A stretch of 64,000 bases of DNA. It comes from Arthrobacter sp. Leaf234 (GTDB taxonomy: Bacteria; Actinomycetota; Actinomycetes; Actinomycetales; Micrococcaceae). A model generated the notes under the pieces. The model saw only the letters and a program-made list of their open reading frames with translations. It ran no database searches and was not told where the DNA came from. Shown one piece after another: positions 7,861 to 17,025 of the stretch (position 1 is its first letter; every line of letters begins with the position of its first letter). A program made the position numbers and the translations under genes. Location of the stretch: assembly GCF_001422665.1 (NCBI RefSeq), contig NZ_LMLU01000001.1:1036753-1100752 (forward strand), read 5' to 3'.

Positions 7861-10608
7861 GTGCCGACCAAGGCCACGGACAAGAAGCACGGCAAGAAGC
7901 TCGTCATCGTCGAGTCCCCGAGCAAGATCAAGAGCATCTCGGGGTATCTCGGTGAGGGTTTTCAGGTCGCGGCGTCCATGGGGCACATCCGTGATCTCCC
8001 CCAGCCGTCGGACCTGCCGGCGGAGCTCAAGAAGTCCTCGGTGGGTAAGTTCGCCGTCGATCTCGACAAGGATTTCGAGCCGTACTACGTCGTCTCCCCG
8101 GAGAAGCGGAAGACCGTCGCCGAGCTGAAGGCGGCCCTGAAGGACGCCGACGAGCTCTATCTCGCCACCGACGCCGACCGCGAGGGCGAGGCCATCGCGT
8201 GGCACCTGCTGCAGGTCCTGAAGCCGAAGGTCCCCGTGTACCGCCTGACCTTCGGCGAAATCACCAAGGAGGCCGTCACCCGCGCGCTCGGTGAACTGCG
8301 CGAGGTCGACATCCCGATGGTGGACGCCCAGGAGACGCGGCGCATCCTCGACCGGCTCTACGGCTATGAGATCTCGCCCGTCCTGTGGCGCAAGGTGGCC
8401 CGCGGGCTCTCGGCCGGACGCGTGCAGTCCGTCGCCACACGCCTCGTCGTTGAGCGCGAACGGGAGCGCATGGCGTTCCGCGCCGCGTCCTACTGGGACC
8501 TGACCGGCACGTTCACGCCCGAGGACTCCTCGAAGGGCAGCGCATTCCCCGCGAAGCTGGTCGCCGTCGACGGCAGCCGGATCGCCTCCGGCAAGGACTT
8601 CACCGACCGTGGCGAGCTCAAGTCATCGGCCGTGGCACGCCTCGACGAGGACTCCGCACGGTCGCTGGTGGCCGGCCTCGAGTCGGCGACGTTCGCGATC
8701 CGCTCGGTGGAGACCAAGCCCTACACGCGGCGTCCCGCCGCCCCGTTCACGACGTCGACCCTGCAGCAGGAAGCCGCGCGCAAGCTGCGCTTCAGCTCGA
8801 AGGTGACCATGCAGGTGGCGCAGCGCCTGTACGAGAACGGCTACATCACCTACATGCGTACGGATTCGTCCTCGCTCTCGGACCAGGCCATCAATGCGGC
8901 GCGCCGGCAGGCCTCGGAGCTGTACGGACCCGAGTACGTGCCCGAGGCACGGCGCGTCTACAAGGGCAAGGCCAAGAATGCACAGGAGGCACACGAGGCG
9001 ATCCGCCCCGCCGGTGACTCCTTCCGCACGCCCGCCCAGGTGGCGCAGTCCCTGCGCGGCGACGAGTTCCGCCTCTACGAGCTGATCTGGAAGCGCACCG
9101 TCGCCTCGCAGATGGCCGATGCCAAGGGGTCGACGGCGTCGCTGCGCCTCGGCGCGACGAGCGCGGACGGCAGGGACGCAGAATTCGCGGCGTCCGGCAC
9201 CGTCATCACCTTCCGCGGCTTCATGGCCGCCTACGAGGAGGGGCGCGACGCCGACCGCGCCGAGGACGGCGCCGACGACGACGCGCAGGGGACCCGCCTG
9301 CCGAACGTCGCCAAGGGTGACGCGCTCGGGGCGAAGGCCATCGAGGCCGTAGGCCACGAGACGTCCCCGCCCCCGCGCTACACCGAGGCCTCCCTGGTGA
9401 AGGCCCTCGACGAGCGCGGTATCGGCCGCCCGTCCACCTACGCGGCGACCATGTCCACCATCATGGACCGCGGCTACGTCCGGACACGCGGCCAGGCGCT
9501 GGTACCGAGCTGGATCGCGTTCTCCGTGGTGCGCCTGCTCGAGGAGCACTTCAACGACTACGTGGACTACGACTTCACAGCGGAGCTCGAGGAGGACCTT
9601 GACCGCATCTCGCGCGGCGAGGCCGGCCGCGTCGAATGGCTGAACCGCTTCTACTACGGCGATCGCAAGGAGACGGGCCTCCACACGATCGTCAACGACC
9701 TCGGCGAGATCGACGCACGGCGCATCAACTCGGTGGAGATCGCGGACGGCATCACGCTGCGCGTCGGCAAGTTCGGCCCCTACCTCGAGAAGCCGCTCCC
9801 CGCGGACGCGCCCGAGGGGACGGAGCCGCAGCGTGCCAACGTGCCCGAGGACCTCGCTCCGGACGAGCTGACGGCGGAGAAGGCCATCGAACTGATGGAG
9901 GCTCCGACGTCGCAGGAGCGGGAGCTCGGGAAGGATCCCGAGACGGGGCGTACCATCGTGGCTCGCGACGGGCGTTACGGACCCTACGTGATCGAGCTGA
10001 TCCCGGAGGTGACGGCCGAGGAACTCGCGAGCCAGCCCGTGGAGTACTACAAGAACGGCAAGCCCAAGCCGCCCAAGAAGCCAGCGAAGGTCAAGCCGCG
10101 CACGGGATCGCTGTTCAAGTCCATGTCCGTGGACACCGTGACGCTCGAGGACGCCCTCAAGCTCATGAACCTGCCGCGCGTGCTCGGCACGGACGAGGAG
10201 GGCAAGGAGCTCACCGTGCAGAACGGCCGCTTCGGGCCGTACCTGAAGAAGGGCAGCGATTCCCGGTCGATCGGTTCGGAGGAGGAGATCTTCACGATCA
10301 CCCTCGAGCAGGCGCTGGAGATCTACAAGCAGCCCAAGCAGCGTGGCGGCCGCACGGTCACCCCGCCGCTCGCGGAGTTCGGTGACGACCCGGTGAGCGA
10401 GAAGCCGATCGTCGTGAAGGACGGGCGCTTCGGTCCGTACGTGACCGACGGCGTCACCAACATCACCGTGCCGGGATCGATGGCCATCGAGGAGCTCACG
10501 CGCGAGCAGGCGATCGACATGCTCGCCGAGAAGCGCGCCAAGGGTCCGGCGCCGAAGAAGACGACCCGGCGGGCACCCGCCAAACGCAAGGTCGGGGCGG
10601 GCAAGTAG
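7861..10608 (+). CDS. topA: DNA topoisomerase I
   Basis: A type IA topoisomerase that relaxes negative supercoils. The TOPRIM domain opens with KLVIVESPSKIKSI and contains the acidic DADREGEA motif. The catalytic tyrosine lies in ITYMRTDSSS (Tyr about 331), matching the GLITYMRTDS site of the E. coli enzyme. After the gate domains come several C-terminal topoisomerase repeats (NGRFGPYLK, DGRFGPYVT and similar). The Lys/Arg-rich tail is typical of actinobacterial TopA, which lacks the zinc ribbons of the enterobacterial enzyme. It is 915 residues, the usual size. The GTG at 7861 has a GGAGAG Shine-Dalgarno sequence and is followed directly by a Lys-rich leader. Confidence 0.97.
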   Translation: MPTKATDKKHGKKLVIVESPSKIKSISGYLGEGFQVAASMGHIRDLPQPSDLPAELKKSSVGKFAVDLDKDFEPYYVVSPEKRKTVAELKAALKDADELYLATDADREGEAIAWHLLQVLKPKVPVYRLTFGEITKEAVTRALGELREVDIPMVDAQETRRILDRLYGYEISPVLWRKVARGLSAGRVQSVATRLVVERERERMAFRAASYWDLTGTFTPEDSSKGSAFPAKLVAVDGSRIASGKDFTDRGELKSSAVARLDEDSARSLVAGLESATFAIRSVETKPYTRRPAAPFTTSTLQQEAARKLRFSSKVTMQVAQRLYENGYITYMRTDSSSLSDQAINAARRQASELYGPEYVPEARRVYKGKAKNAQEAHEAIRPAGDSFRTPAQVAQSLRGDEFRLYELIWKRTVASQMADAKGSTASLRLGATSADGRDAEFAASGTVITFRGFMAAYEEGRDADRAEDGADDDAQGTRLPNVAKGDALGAKAIEAVGHETSPPPRYTEASLVKALDERGIGRPSTYAATMSTIMDRGYVRTRGQALVPSWIAFSVVRLLEEHFNDYVDYDFTAELEEDLDRISRGEAGRVEWLNRFYYGDRKETGLHTIVNDLGEIDARRINSVEIADGITLRVGKFGPYLEKPLPADAPEGTEPQRANVPEDLAPDELTAEKAIELMEAPTSQERELGKDPETGRTIVARDGRYGPYVIELIPEVTAEELASQPVEYYKNGKPKPPKKPAKVKPRTGSLFKSMSVDTVTLEDALKLMNLPRVLGTDEEGKELTVQNGRFGPYLKKGSDSRSIGSEEEIFTITLEQALEIYKQPKQRGGRTVTPPLAEFGDDPVSEKPIVVKDGRFGPYVTDGVTNITVPGSMAIEELTREQAIDMLAEKRAKGPAPKKTTRRAPAKRKVGAGK

Positions 10609-10663
10609 CCGCGGCACTGCGGACACGGACAATGGTGGGGGCTGAGCTGGGAGCGCGGGAACA

Positions 10664-11677
10664 ATGCGGCTAGGTGTGCTGGACATAGGGTCGAACACGG
10701 TCCATCTTCTCCTCGTGGACGCCCACCCGGGCGGCAGGCCCGTCCCGTTCGCGTCCCACAAGAAGCCCCTGCAGCTCGTCGCCTACCTCGACGAGCGCGG
10801 GAGCATCTCCCATGAGGGCCAGGACGAGCTCGTGGGGTTCGTGCAGGAGGCACGCGCCTTCGCGGACCGGCACGACGCCGAGGACTTCCTCGCGTTCTGC
10901 ACCTCCGCCATCCGGGAGGCCGGCAACGGCCGCGAGGTGCTGGCGCGGGTCCGCGCGGAGACCGGCGTCGACCTCCAGGAACTCTCCGGTGACCAGGAGG
11001 CTGCGGTCACCTTCCAGGCCGTGCGCCGCTGGTACGGCTGGGGTGCGGAGTCGATCCTCAACCTGGACATCGGTGGAGGGTCCTTCGAACTGGCGATGGG
11101 CACGGACGAGCTGCCCGAGGTCGCGCTGTCCGTCCCGCTGGGCGCGGGCAGGCTGACCCGCGACTGGCTGCAGGGTGATCCTCCGTCGGCCAAGAGCGTC
11201 AAGGAGCTGCGCCGCTACATCAGGTCCACCCTCCGCGAGGCCGTGCCGCAGTTCGCCCATCTCGGACGGCCGCACCTGGTCGCGGGGACCTCGAAGACCT
11301 TCCGGTCCCTCGCGCGGATTGCCGGCGCTGCGCCGTCGGCTGCTGGTCCTTTCGTCCGCCGCGAACTGCGCCGGGAGGACCTCACCCTCTGGACCAAGCG
11401 GCTCGCCGCCATGAGCGCGAAGGATCGGACCAACCTCGACGGCGTCTCGGAGCTCCGCGCGCCCCAGGTGCTCGCCGGCGCGCTCGTCGCCGAGTGCGCC
11501 CTGGAACTGTTCGAGGTGCCCTCCATGGACATCTGCCCCTGGGCGCTGCGTGAAGGGCTGCTCCTGCGACGGTTCGACGCCAAGATGTTCGAGGCCGAGG
11601 AGCCGCTGCCCGGTGCGGGCGTGGGCCACGCCCAGCTCGACTCGACGCGGCGCGTCCCGCTGTCCCGGGGGGCCTGA
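10664..11677 (+). CDS. Ppx/GppA phosphatase family protein
   Basis: An exopolyphosphatase / pppGpp phosphatase of the ASKHA fold. Phosphate-1 motif LDIGSNTVHLLLVD lies at residues 5-18 and phosphate-2 motif LDIGGGSFELAMG around 128-140. It is 337 residues, the short actinobacterial form with only the two catalytic domains. Family members hydrolyse long-chain polyphosphate or guanosine pentaphosphate and so link to the stringent response; which substrate applies here cannot be told from sequence. The ATG at 10664 immediately precedes the first motif. The next gene begins at a GTG one base after this stop, which suggests an operon. Confidence 0.92.
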   Translation: MRLGVLDIGSNTVHLLLVDAHPGGRPVPFASHKKPLQLVAYLDERGSISHEGQDELVGFVQEARAFADRHDAEDFLAFCTSAIREAGNGREVLARVRAETGVDLQELSGDQEAAVTFQAVRRWYGWGAESILNLDIGGGSFELAMGTDELPEVALSVPLGAGRLTRDWLQGDPPSAKSVKELRRYIRSTLREAVPQFAHLGRPHLVAGTSKTFRSLARIAGAAPSAAGPFVRRELRREDLTLWTKRLAAMSAKDRTNLDGVSELRAPQVLAGALVAECALELFEVPSMDICPWALREGLLLRRFDAKMFEAEEPLPGAGVGHAQLDSTRRVPLSRGA

Positions 11678-11678
11678 C

Positions 11679-12479
11679 GTGGCCTTCACGCCGGATGCAC
11701 GTCCCGCCATCCCCGTGGCACTCTCCAGCGCCTCGGTCTACCCGCTCGCGGTGCATGACGCCTTCGCCCTGGCGCAGGATCTCGGGTACGACGGCGTCGA
11801 GGTCATGGTGACGAACAACTCGGTGAGCCAGGACCCGGACCAGCTGGGGGTCCTCAGCGAGCGCTACGAGATGCCCATCCTGGCGATCCACGCGCCGACG
11901 CTCCTGCTCACGCAGCAGGTGTGGGGCAAGGCCTGGACGAAGATCGAGCTCTCCGCGGCCATGGCCGCGGAAGTGGGCGCGAAGACCGTGGTCACGCATC
12001 CGCCGTTCCGCTGGCAGACGGGGTATGCGGAGGGGTTCCCCGAGGGTATCCGGCGGGTGGCGGCGGAGTACGGTGTGGCGATCGCGGTCGAGAACATGTA
12101 TCCCTGGAAGGTCCGTGGCCGCGAGGCGAAGGCCTACCTGCCGCACTGGAATCCCGTGCCGGAGCCCTACGACCGCATCACCTGGGACTTCTCCCACGCT
12201 GCGATCGCCGGGATGGACTCGTACGAGGAGATCCGGGGGCTGGGGGACCGGCTCGCCCACGTGCACCTGACGGACGGGACACCGAACGGCAAGGACGAGC
12301 ACCTGCTGCCGGGCCAGGGTCAGCAGCGGTGCGCCGAAGCGCTGGAACATCTCGCCGCCGGTGCCTGGAACGGCGTGGTGGCGGTCGAGGTCAGTACGCG
12401 ACGCGCCCGAGGTGCGGGCGAACGGGAGGAATGGCTCGCCGAGACCCTCCGGTTCGCTCGCGAGCATCTCGTCAGCTGA
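11679..12479 (+). CDS. Sugar phosphate isomerase/epimerase, TIM-barrel
   Basis: A 266-residue AP-endonuclease-2-like TIM barrel. Recognisable elements are the GYDGVEVMV strand near the N-terminus, the histidines of AIHAPTLLL and THPPFRWQ, the glutamate of IAVENMYPW, the WDFSHAAIAG segment and the VHLTDGT strand. In this superfamily such His/Glu/Asp positions bind a divalent metal. Substrates are diverse (sugar phosphates, inosose, hydroxypyruvate), so none is assigned. The GTG at 11679 starts one base after the phosphatase stop and is preferred over a further upstream frame that runs inside that gene. Pairing with a Ppx/GppA gene is common in relatives; the reason is unknown. Confidence 0.85.
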   Translation: MAFTPDARPAIPVALSSASVYPLAVHDAFALAQDLGYDGVEVMVTNNSVSQDPDQLGVLSERYEMPILAIHAPTLLLTQQVWGKAWTKIELSAAMAAEVGAKTVVTHPPFRWQTGYAEGFPEGIRRVAAEYGVAIAVENMYPWKVRGREAKAYLPHWNPVPEPYDRITWDFSHAAIAGMDSYEEIRGLGDRLAHVHLTDGTPNGKDEHLLPGQGQQRCAEALEHLAAGAWNGVVAVEVSTRRARGAGEREEWLAETLRFAREHLVS

Positions 12480-12766
12480 CGCTGCACGACCCTTTCGCCG
12501 ACCGACGTACTGCCCGTTCGTGGTGAGGACGAGGGGAGGATGGCGACGATGCGACCGGGCACCTGCGGGTTAAAAGGAATGGCGCCGGTGGACTGTCCAG
12601 ATGTTGGGGGAATCATCTGTTGCCACCGACGCCGGACCGGATCAGGAATTCCGGTCCTCATCACTCGCACCCTTATGAGGTACCAGTAACACTAGGACCC
12701 GTCCTTGTGCTGCAATGGCAAGGACGCTGGGAGTAGGCTGTGAGCCCCTCGTGGCAGGATGACTGC
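12480..12766. other. Gap upstream of proC; no gene recognised
   Basis: No ORF here has recognisable protein features; the reverse-strand ORFs crossing it look like shadows of neighbouring genes. No tRNA cloverleaf, strong hairpin or clean promoter pair was found. The proC promoter is presumably in the right half. Confidence 0.5.
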
Positions 12767-13624
12767 ATGACTGCCGACACCTCACAGCGCATCGCCTTCC
12801 TCGGCTGCGGATCCATGAACGAGTCCATCCTGGCCGGCCTCCTGGCTGCCGGCACCGACCCCGCAGGCGTCACCGCCACGGTCCGCCGATCGGCGCGGGC
12901 GGAGGAGCTCCGCGTACAGCACGGCGTCACGGTCCTCGCCACGGGTGACGACGACGGCGCCAATGCCGCCGCGGCGCGCGGGGCCGACGTCGTCATCCTG
13001 GGCGTGAAGCCCGTGGGAATCGTCCCGCTCGCCCGCGAGATCGCCGCGGTGCTGAAGCCGACCGCCGTCGTCGTCAGTGTCGCTGCCGCGGTGTCGCTCG
13101 CCATGATCGAGGCCGCCCTGTCCGAGGGCCAGGCCGTGGTCCGCTCGATGCCGAACACGCCGTCGAGGCTCGGCAGGGGCGTGCTCTCGATCTCCGCGGG
13201 GTCTGCGGCGACGCCGGAGCACCTGGGCAGGGTTCGGGAGCTCCTGGCCGCTGCCGGCACCGTGGTGGAGATCCCGGAGTCCCAGGTGGACGCCCTCTCG
13301 GCCGTCAGCGGTTCCGGCCCGGCCTACGCCTTCTACCTCGCCGAGGCCATGGCGGCGGCGGGAGTCGAGCTCGGACTCGACGCGGACCTGTCGGCGCTGA
13401 TCGCCCGGGAGACCGTGGCCGGGGCGGGGTTCATGCTGGCCGAGGAGGACGCCGACGCCGCAGCGCTGCGGCGCGGCGTCACGAGCCCCAACGGCACCAC
13501 GCAGAGTGCCATCGAGACGTTCGAGGCGATGGGGCTGCCGTCGATCATCGCGAGCGGGGCGCGGGCGGCGACGTCACGCGCCGCCGAGATCACGCGCGAA
13601 CTGGCTGCTCCTGCGTCGTCCTGA
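12767..13624 (+). CDS. proC: Pyrroline-5-carboxylate reductase
   Basis: Catalyses the last step of proline synthesis, reduction of pyrroline-5-carboxylate with NAD(P)H. The N-terminal Rossmann motif is FLGCGSMNESILAGLL, and the P5CR signature region reads VSGSGPAYAFYLAEAM. Middle motifs VKPVGI and SMPNTPSRLGRG are typical. The ATG at 12767 is chosen because it sits at the usual distance from the Rossmann motif and has an AGGA about 8 nt upstream; an in-frame GTG nine codons earlier (12740) is the alternative. The product is 285 residues. The 3' end overlaps the convergent glycosyltransferase gene by 35 bp. Confidence 0.96.
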   Translation: MTADTSQRIAFLGCGSMNESILAGLLAAGTDPAGVTATVRRSARAEELRVQHGVTVLATGDDDGANAAAARGADVVILGVKPVGIVPLAREIAAVLKPTAVVVSVAAAVSLAMIEAALSEGQAVVRSMPNTPSRLGRGVLSISAGSAATPEHLGRVRELLAAAGTVVEIPESQVDALSAVSGSGPAYAFYLAEAMAAAGVELGLDADLSALIARETVAGAGFMLAEEDADAAALRRGVTSPNGTTQSAIETFEAMGLPSIIASGARAATSRAAEITRELAAPASS

Positions 13625-14822
13625 CCGGACGCAGGGACCAGACCGCCAGCAGGGCCACCGGCACGACGACGCCGAGGCCGGCGAAGACCGCCAGCGGCAG
13701 CGGCCCCTGGCCGGACACGGTGCCCGTGAGGGTCAGGGTGACGGCGATGGAGGAGAACATCATGACCGGCACGAGCACCGCGAGCAGGATCCGCGTCACG
13801 ACGCGCGTCACTCCCGCCCGCGAACGTGCGAACACGAGACCCACCGGGAACAGCAGGGCGATCCACACCCAGTGGTGGAACCAGGAGATGGGCGAGATCG
13901 CCAGCATCACGACGGCGTTCGCGGTGATTGCGCGCAGCCGGTCGCCGTCGTCGTCGGCACGCCGGATGGCGCGGTAGCCGACCACGATCACGGCGAGCGA
14001 CGCAAGGAGCCAGAGCGGGCGTTGGAGGCCGTCGGGAAGGCCGGACTGCATGACGACCGAGTTGAGCGACACGTTGTAGAGGTCCGCGGTGTCACCCACG
14101 CGGGAGGCGTCGAAGAGCGCCCCCAGCCAGAAGATCGCCGAGTCGCGGGGTGCCACCAGCCAGGCGACCGCGACCGTGGAGCCGAAGGAGGCGGCGAGCC
14201 AGGCGAGCGAGCGCCAGTCGCGGCGGGCCAGGAACACCAGGCCGAAGGCGAGCGGCGTCAGCTTGATCCCCGCGGCGATGCCGATCAGGACCCCCGAGGG
14301 AAGCCGCGTGGAGCGCAGCAGGTCGGCGAGGACCAGCACCATCAGGAGTGCGTTGACCTGCCCGAAACCGAGGCCCTCCCGCCACGGTCCGCTGATGCCG
14401 ATCGTGAGTACCACCGCCGGAAGGGCCAGGGGCGGCCGACTCCAGGACACACCGGCGGAGCGCAGGTACCGTACGACGACGACCGACACCACCACGAGGC
14501 AGATGCAGGAGAGCCCGGTGACGAGTGCCAGGGCGAATGCCTCGGGGACGAGTGCCACGGGGATGAGCAGGAGCGCCGCGAAGGGCGGGTAGGTGAAGGG
14601 CAGCCCGCGCGTGTCCGTCTGGACCAGCGCGTCGTCGTACAGCTCCTTGTCCCCCGCGCGGCCCAGCAGGGCGAGCGCACCCTCCCGGTACACCGTGAGG
14701 TCCAGGCCATGGATCTGCGCGGCGAGGACGACGACGGCGAGCACCAGGGCGCAGGCGGCAGCCTTGAGCGCGGCCACCCTGCCGGACGCCGCCGGCGCCG
14801 CCGGGGTCTGGAGTGCCGGCAC
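13590..14822 (-). CDS. Polyprenol-phosphate-dependent GT87 mannosyltransferase-like membrane protein
   Basis: An integral membrane protein with about ten hydrophobic helices and the GT87/DUF2029 look. After the first helix comes a D-x-x-x-Y/R extracytoplasmic loop (HGLDLTVYREGALALL) with the putative catalytic aspartate, then the FTYPPFAALL motif. Family members, such as mycobacterial alpha-1,2-mannosyltransferases, add mannose from polyprenyl-phosphate-mannose to cell-envelope glycans. The first plausible start is the GTG at 14822, one base after the ktrA stop; a TTG at 14858 inside ktrA would add 12 residues. The gene runs in the same direction as the two Ktr genes, probably in one transcript. 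The exact acceptor is unknown. Confidence 0.8.
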   Translation of the reverse strand: MPALQTPAAPAASGRVAALKAAACALVLAVVVLAAQIHGLDLTVYREGALALLGRAGDKELYDDALVQTDTRGLPFTYPPFAALLLIPVALVPEAFALALVTGLSCICLVVVSVVVVRYLRSAGVSWSRPPLALPAVVLTIGISGPWREGLGFGQVNALLMVLVLADLLRSTRLPSGVLIGIAAGIKLTPLAFGLVFLARRDWRSLAWLAASFGSTVAVAWLVAPRDSAIFWLGALFDASRVGDTADLYNVSLNSVVMQSGLPDGLQRPLWLLASLAVIVVGYRAIRRADDDGDRLRAITANAVVMLAISPISWFHHWVWIALLFPVGLVFARSRAGVTRVVTRILLAVLVPVMMFSSIAVTLTLTGTVSGQGPLPLAVFAGLGVVVPVALLAVWSLRPVRTTQEQPVRA

Positions 14823-14823
14823 C

Positions 14824-15492
14824 CTACGGCCGGCCGGCGAAGCGCTCGAGCAGGTCAACGTGCCCCGAGACGATCAGCATGTCCCGGCCCGAGACCTTCG
14901 TGTCCGGGCGGGCGTAGGTGAAGTCCTCGCCCGGCGACTTCACCCCGACCACGGTGACGCCGTACTTGGAGCGCACCGCCGATTCCGCGAGCGTGAAGCC
15001 CTGGGTCTCCTTCGGCGGATACATCTTCACGATCGCGAAGCCGTCGTCGAACTCGATGAAGTCCAGCATCCGTCCGCCCACGAGGTGCGCTGCGCGTTGC
15101 CCGGCGTCGGCCTCGGGGTAGATGACATGGTTCGCGCCGATACGCTTCAGGATCTTGCCGTGCGAGGGGGTGATCGCCTTGACCCACAGGTGATCGATTC
15201 CGAGGTCCACGAGGTTCGCGGCGATGAGCACGCTCGACTCGATCGACGTGCCCACCCCGACGACGGCCGCGGAGAACTCCTGGGCGCCGAGCTGGCGCAG
15301 CGAATCGATGTTCGTGGCATCCGCCTCCACGACGTGCGTGAGGATGCTCGCGAACTTCTGCACGAGCTGCGGATCCCGCTCGATGGCGAGGACCTCGCGC
15401 CCCTGGCGGACCAGTTGCTCGGCGGTCGCCGCGCCGAACCGGCCGAGGCCGATCACGAGGACGGGGGCGTTGTGGGCGGGTCTCTCAGCCAA
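14824..15492 (-). CDS. ktrA: Ktr/Trk potassium uptake regulatory subunit with RCK domain
   Basis: A cytoplasmic gating ring protein for K+ uptake. The N-terminal RCK_N domain opens with VLVIGLGRFGAATAEQL, the nucleotide-binding Rossmann loop, and contains the VEADATN acidic strand. The C-terminal RCK_C domain covers about residues 140-220. At 222 residues with a single RCK unit it matches KtrA/KtrC rather than the duplicated TrkA. The best start is a TTG at 15492 overlapping the ktrB stop, with a GAGAGG sequence about 9 nt upstream, which implies translational coupling to the membrane subunit. Binding of ATP/ADP or NAD(H) and possibly c-di-AMP is known in the family, but the ligand here is not determined. 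Confidence 0.9.
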   Translation of the reverse strand: MAERPAHNAPVLVIGLGRFGAATAEQLVRQGREVLAIERDPQLVQKFASILTHVVEADATNIDSLRQLGAQEFSAAVVGVGTSIESSVLIAANLVDLGIDHLWVKAITPSHGKILKRIGANHVIYPEADAGQRAAHLVGGRMLDFIEFDDGFAIVKMYPPKETQGFTLAESAVRSKYGVTVVGVKSPGEDFTYARPDTKVSGRDMLIVSGHVDLLERFAGRP

Positions 15493-16897
15493 TGATCGGC
15501 CTCTCGTCGGGGTAGCGGTAGAGCGTGCTGCGTTGCCTCAGCGCCAGGGCTGAGGCGAGCGTGATGGTTCCCATGCGCCCGGCGAACATCAGGGCGGACA
15601 GGACGTACTTGCCGGCGGGCGGGAGTTCGGCACTGAGGTTCGTGCTGAGGCCGCAGGTCGCGAACGCGGAGATGACCTCGAACACCACCTTGTCCAGGGG
15701 CTCGTCCGTCATGCTGAGGATCAATGCACTGCCGATCAGCACCAGGGTGGCGCCCATGAAGATCACGGAGATGGCCACCCGCATGGCGCCCGAGGGGATG
15801 GTGCGGCCCCACGCCCTCACGTCGCTGTCCCCGCGGGCCTCTGCGACGATCGCGAGGAACATGACGGCGATGGTGGTCACCTTGATACCGCCCGCGGTCG
15901 AGGCCGAGCCGCCACCGGCGAACATGAGGGCATCGGTGAGGAGCATCGTGGTGGACGTCATGTCGTTCTGGTCCACGAGGTTGAAGCCGCCGGACCGCGT
16001 CATCACCGAGGCGAACAGGGCGTGGATCGTCTTGTCGGCGACGCTCAGGTCCGAGATGGTGCGTTCGTTCTCCCACTCGAGGAAGCCCCAGGCGAAGGTG
16101 CCCGCGACGAGCAGGATCAGGGAGACGGAGACGGTCAGCTTCGCGTGCAGCGTCCACTTGCGGAAACGGTGCCGCACCTGGACGAGCACCATCACCACAG
16201 GGAAGCCGAGACTGCCGAGGAACACGCCGACCATCAGGGGCGTGAGGATCCAGAGGTCGGTCTCGTACGGCACCAGCCCGTCACTGTGCGGGGTGAAGCC
16301 GGCGTTGTTGAAGGCGGAGATGGAGTAGAAGACGCCGTGCCAGACCGCCTGCCACCACGGCTCGCCGAGGATCACGAACCGGGGGATCAGCACGATGGCG
16401 AGGACGATCTCGATCAGCACGGAGGTGGTGATGACGATCCGCAGCAGGGTGCCGATCTCGCCGAGCCGGCTGGCGTTGTTGAGCGCCTCCTGGGCCAGGA
16501 GCTTCCCGCGCACCCCGAGCCGCTTGCTCACGATCAGCGCGAGGAGCGACGCGAGGGTCAGGGTGCCGAGGCCGCCGATGAAGATGCCGAGGAGGATCAC
16601 CAGCTGCCCGAAGAAGGACCAGTGGGTGGCGGTCGAGACGACGGTGAGGCCGGTGACGCAGACGGCGGACACCGCGGTGAAGAACGCGTCGTGCAGTGCC
16701 GTGACCTCTCCGGTCGCCGAGGACATCGGCAGGCTCAGCAGCGCGGTGAACAGGAGGATGACCGCTGTGAAGATGAAGAGCGCCAGTCGGGCGGGGGAGC
16801 TGTTCGCGAAGGAGTCGACGAAGTCGCGGACCGAGGCCAGCAGCCTGACGTACCCGCGTCGATCGTCCTTCAGCCACCGTGGCTGTTGACTTACCAT
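15485..16897 (-). CDS. ktrB: Ktr/Trk potassium transporter membrane subunit
   Basis: A 470-residue K+ (possibly Na+-coupled) translocating subunit. The four pore repeats typical of the TrkH/KtrB family are visible as glycine-containing filter loops: AVCVTGLTV, SAFNNAGFTP, MTRSGGFNLV and SAFATCGLST. A SASTAGGIKVTT loop near residue 330 corresponds to the gating-loop region. Roughly ten hydrophobic segments are present. It overlaps ktrA by 8 bp, and together they make a two-gene uptake system. The start is the ATG at 16897. It is divergent from the deacetylase gene across 128 bp, where both promoters must lie. Confidence 0.92.
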   Translation of the reverse strand: MVSQQPRWLKDDRRGYVRLLASVRDFVDSFANSSPARLALFIFTAVILLFTALLSLPMSSATGEVTALHDAFFTAVSAVCVTGLTVVSTATHWSFFGQLVILLGIFIGGLGTLTLASLLALIVSKRLGVRGKLLAQEALNNASRLGEIGTLLRIVITTSVLIEIVLAIVLIPRFVILGEPWWQAVWHGVFYSISAFNNAGFTPHSDGLVPYETDLWILTPLMVGVFLGSLGFPVVMVLVQVRHRFRKWTLHAKLTVSVSLILLVAGTFAWGFLEWENERTISDLSVADKTIHALFASVMTRSGGFNLVDQNDMTSTTMLLTDALMFAGGGSASTAGGIKVTTIAVMFLAIVAEARGDSDVRAWGRTIPSGAMRVAISVIFMGATLVLIGSALILSMTDEPLDKVVFEVISAFATCGLSTNLSAELPPAGKYVLSALMFAGRMGTITLASALALRQRSTLYRYPDERPIIG

Positions 16898-17025
16898 TGA
16901 CGTCCGCTCTGCCCCGTGTGCCGGTCCTTCCGCCGAAGCGGCTGCCCCTCATTCTCCCCTGCAGTAGTAAAGCATCTCACTCCGGACCGTCGTGGGGAGA
17001 TCAGGCATCGCGTACCCTTGCAGGG

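Noticed and set aside
12480..12766. Possible tRNA or small RNA upstream of proC
   Set aside because: No cloverleaf, no strong stem-loop and no matching promoter could be drawn.
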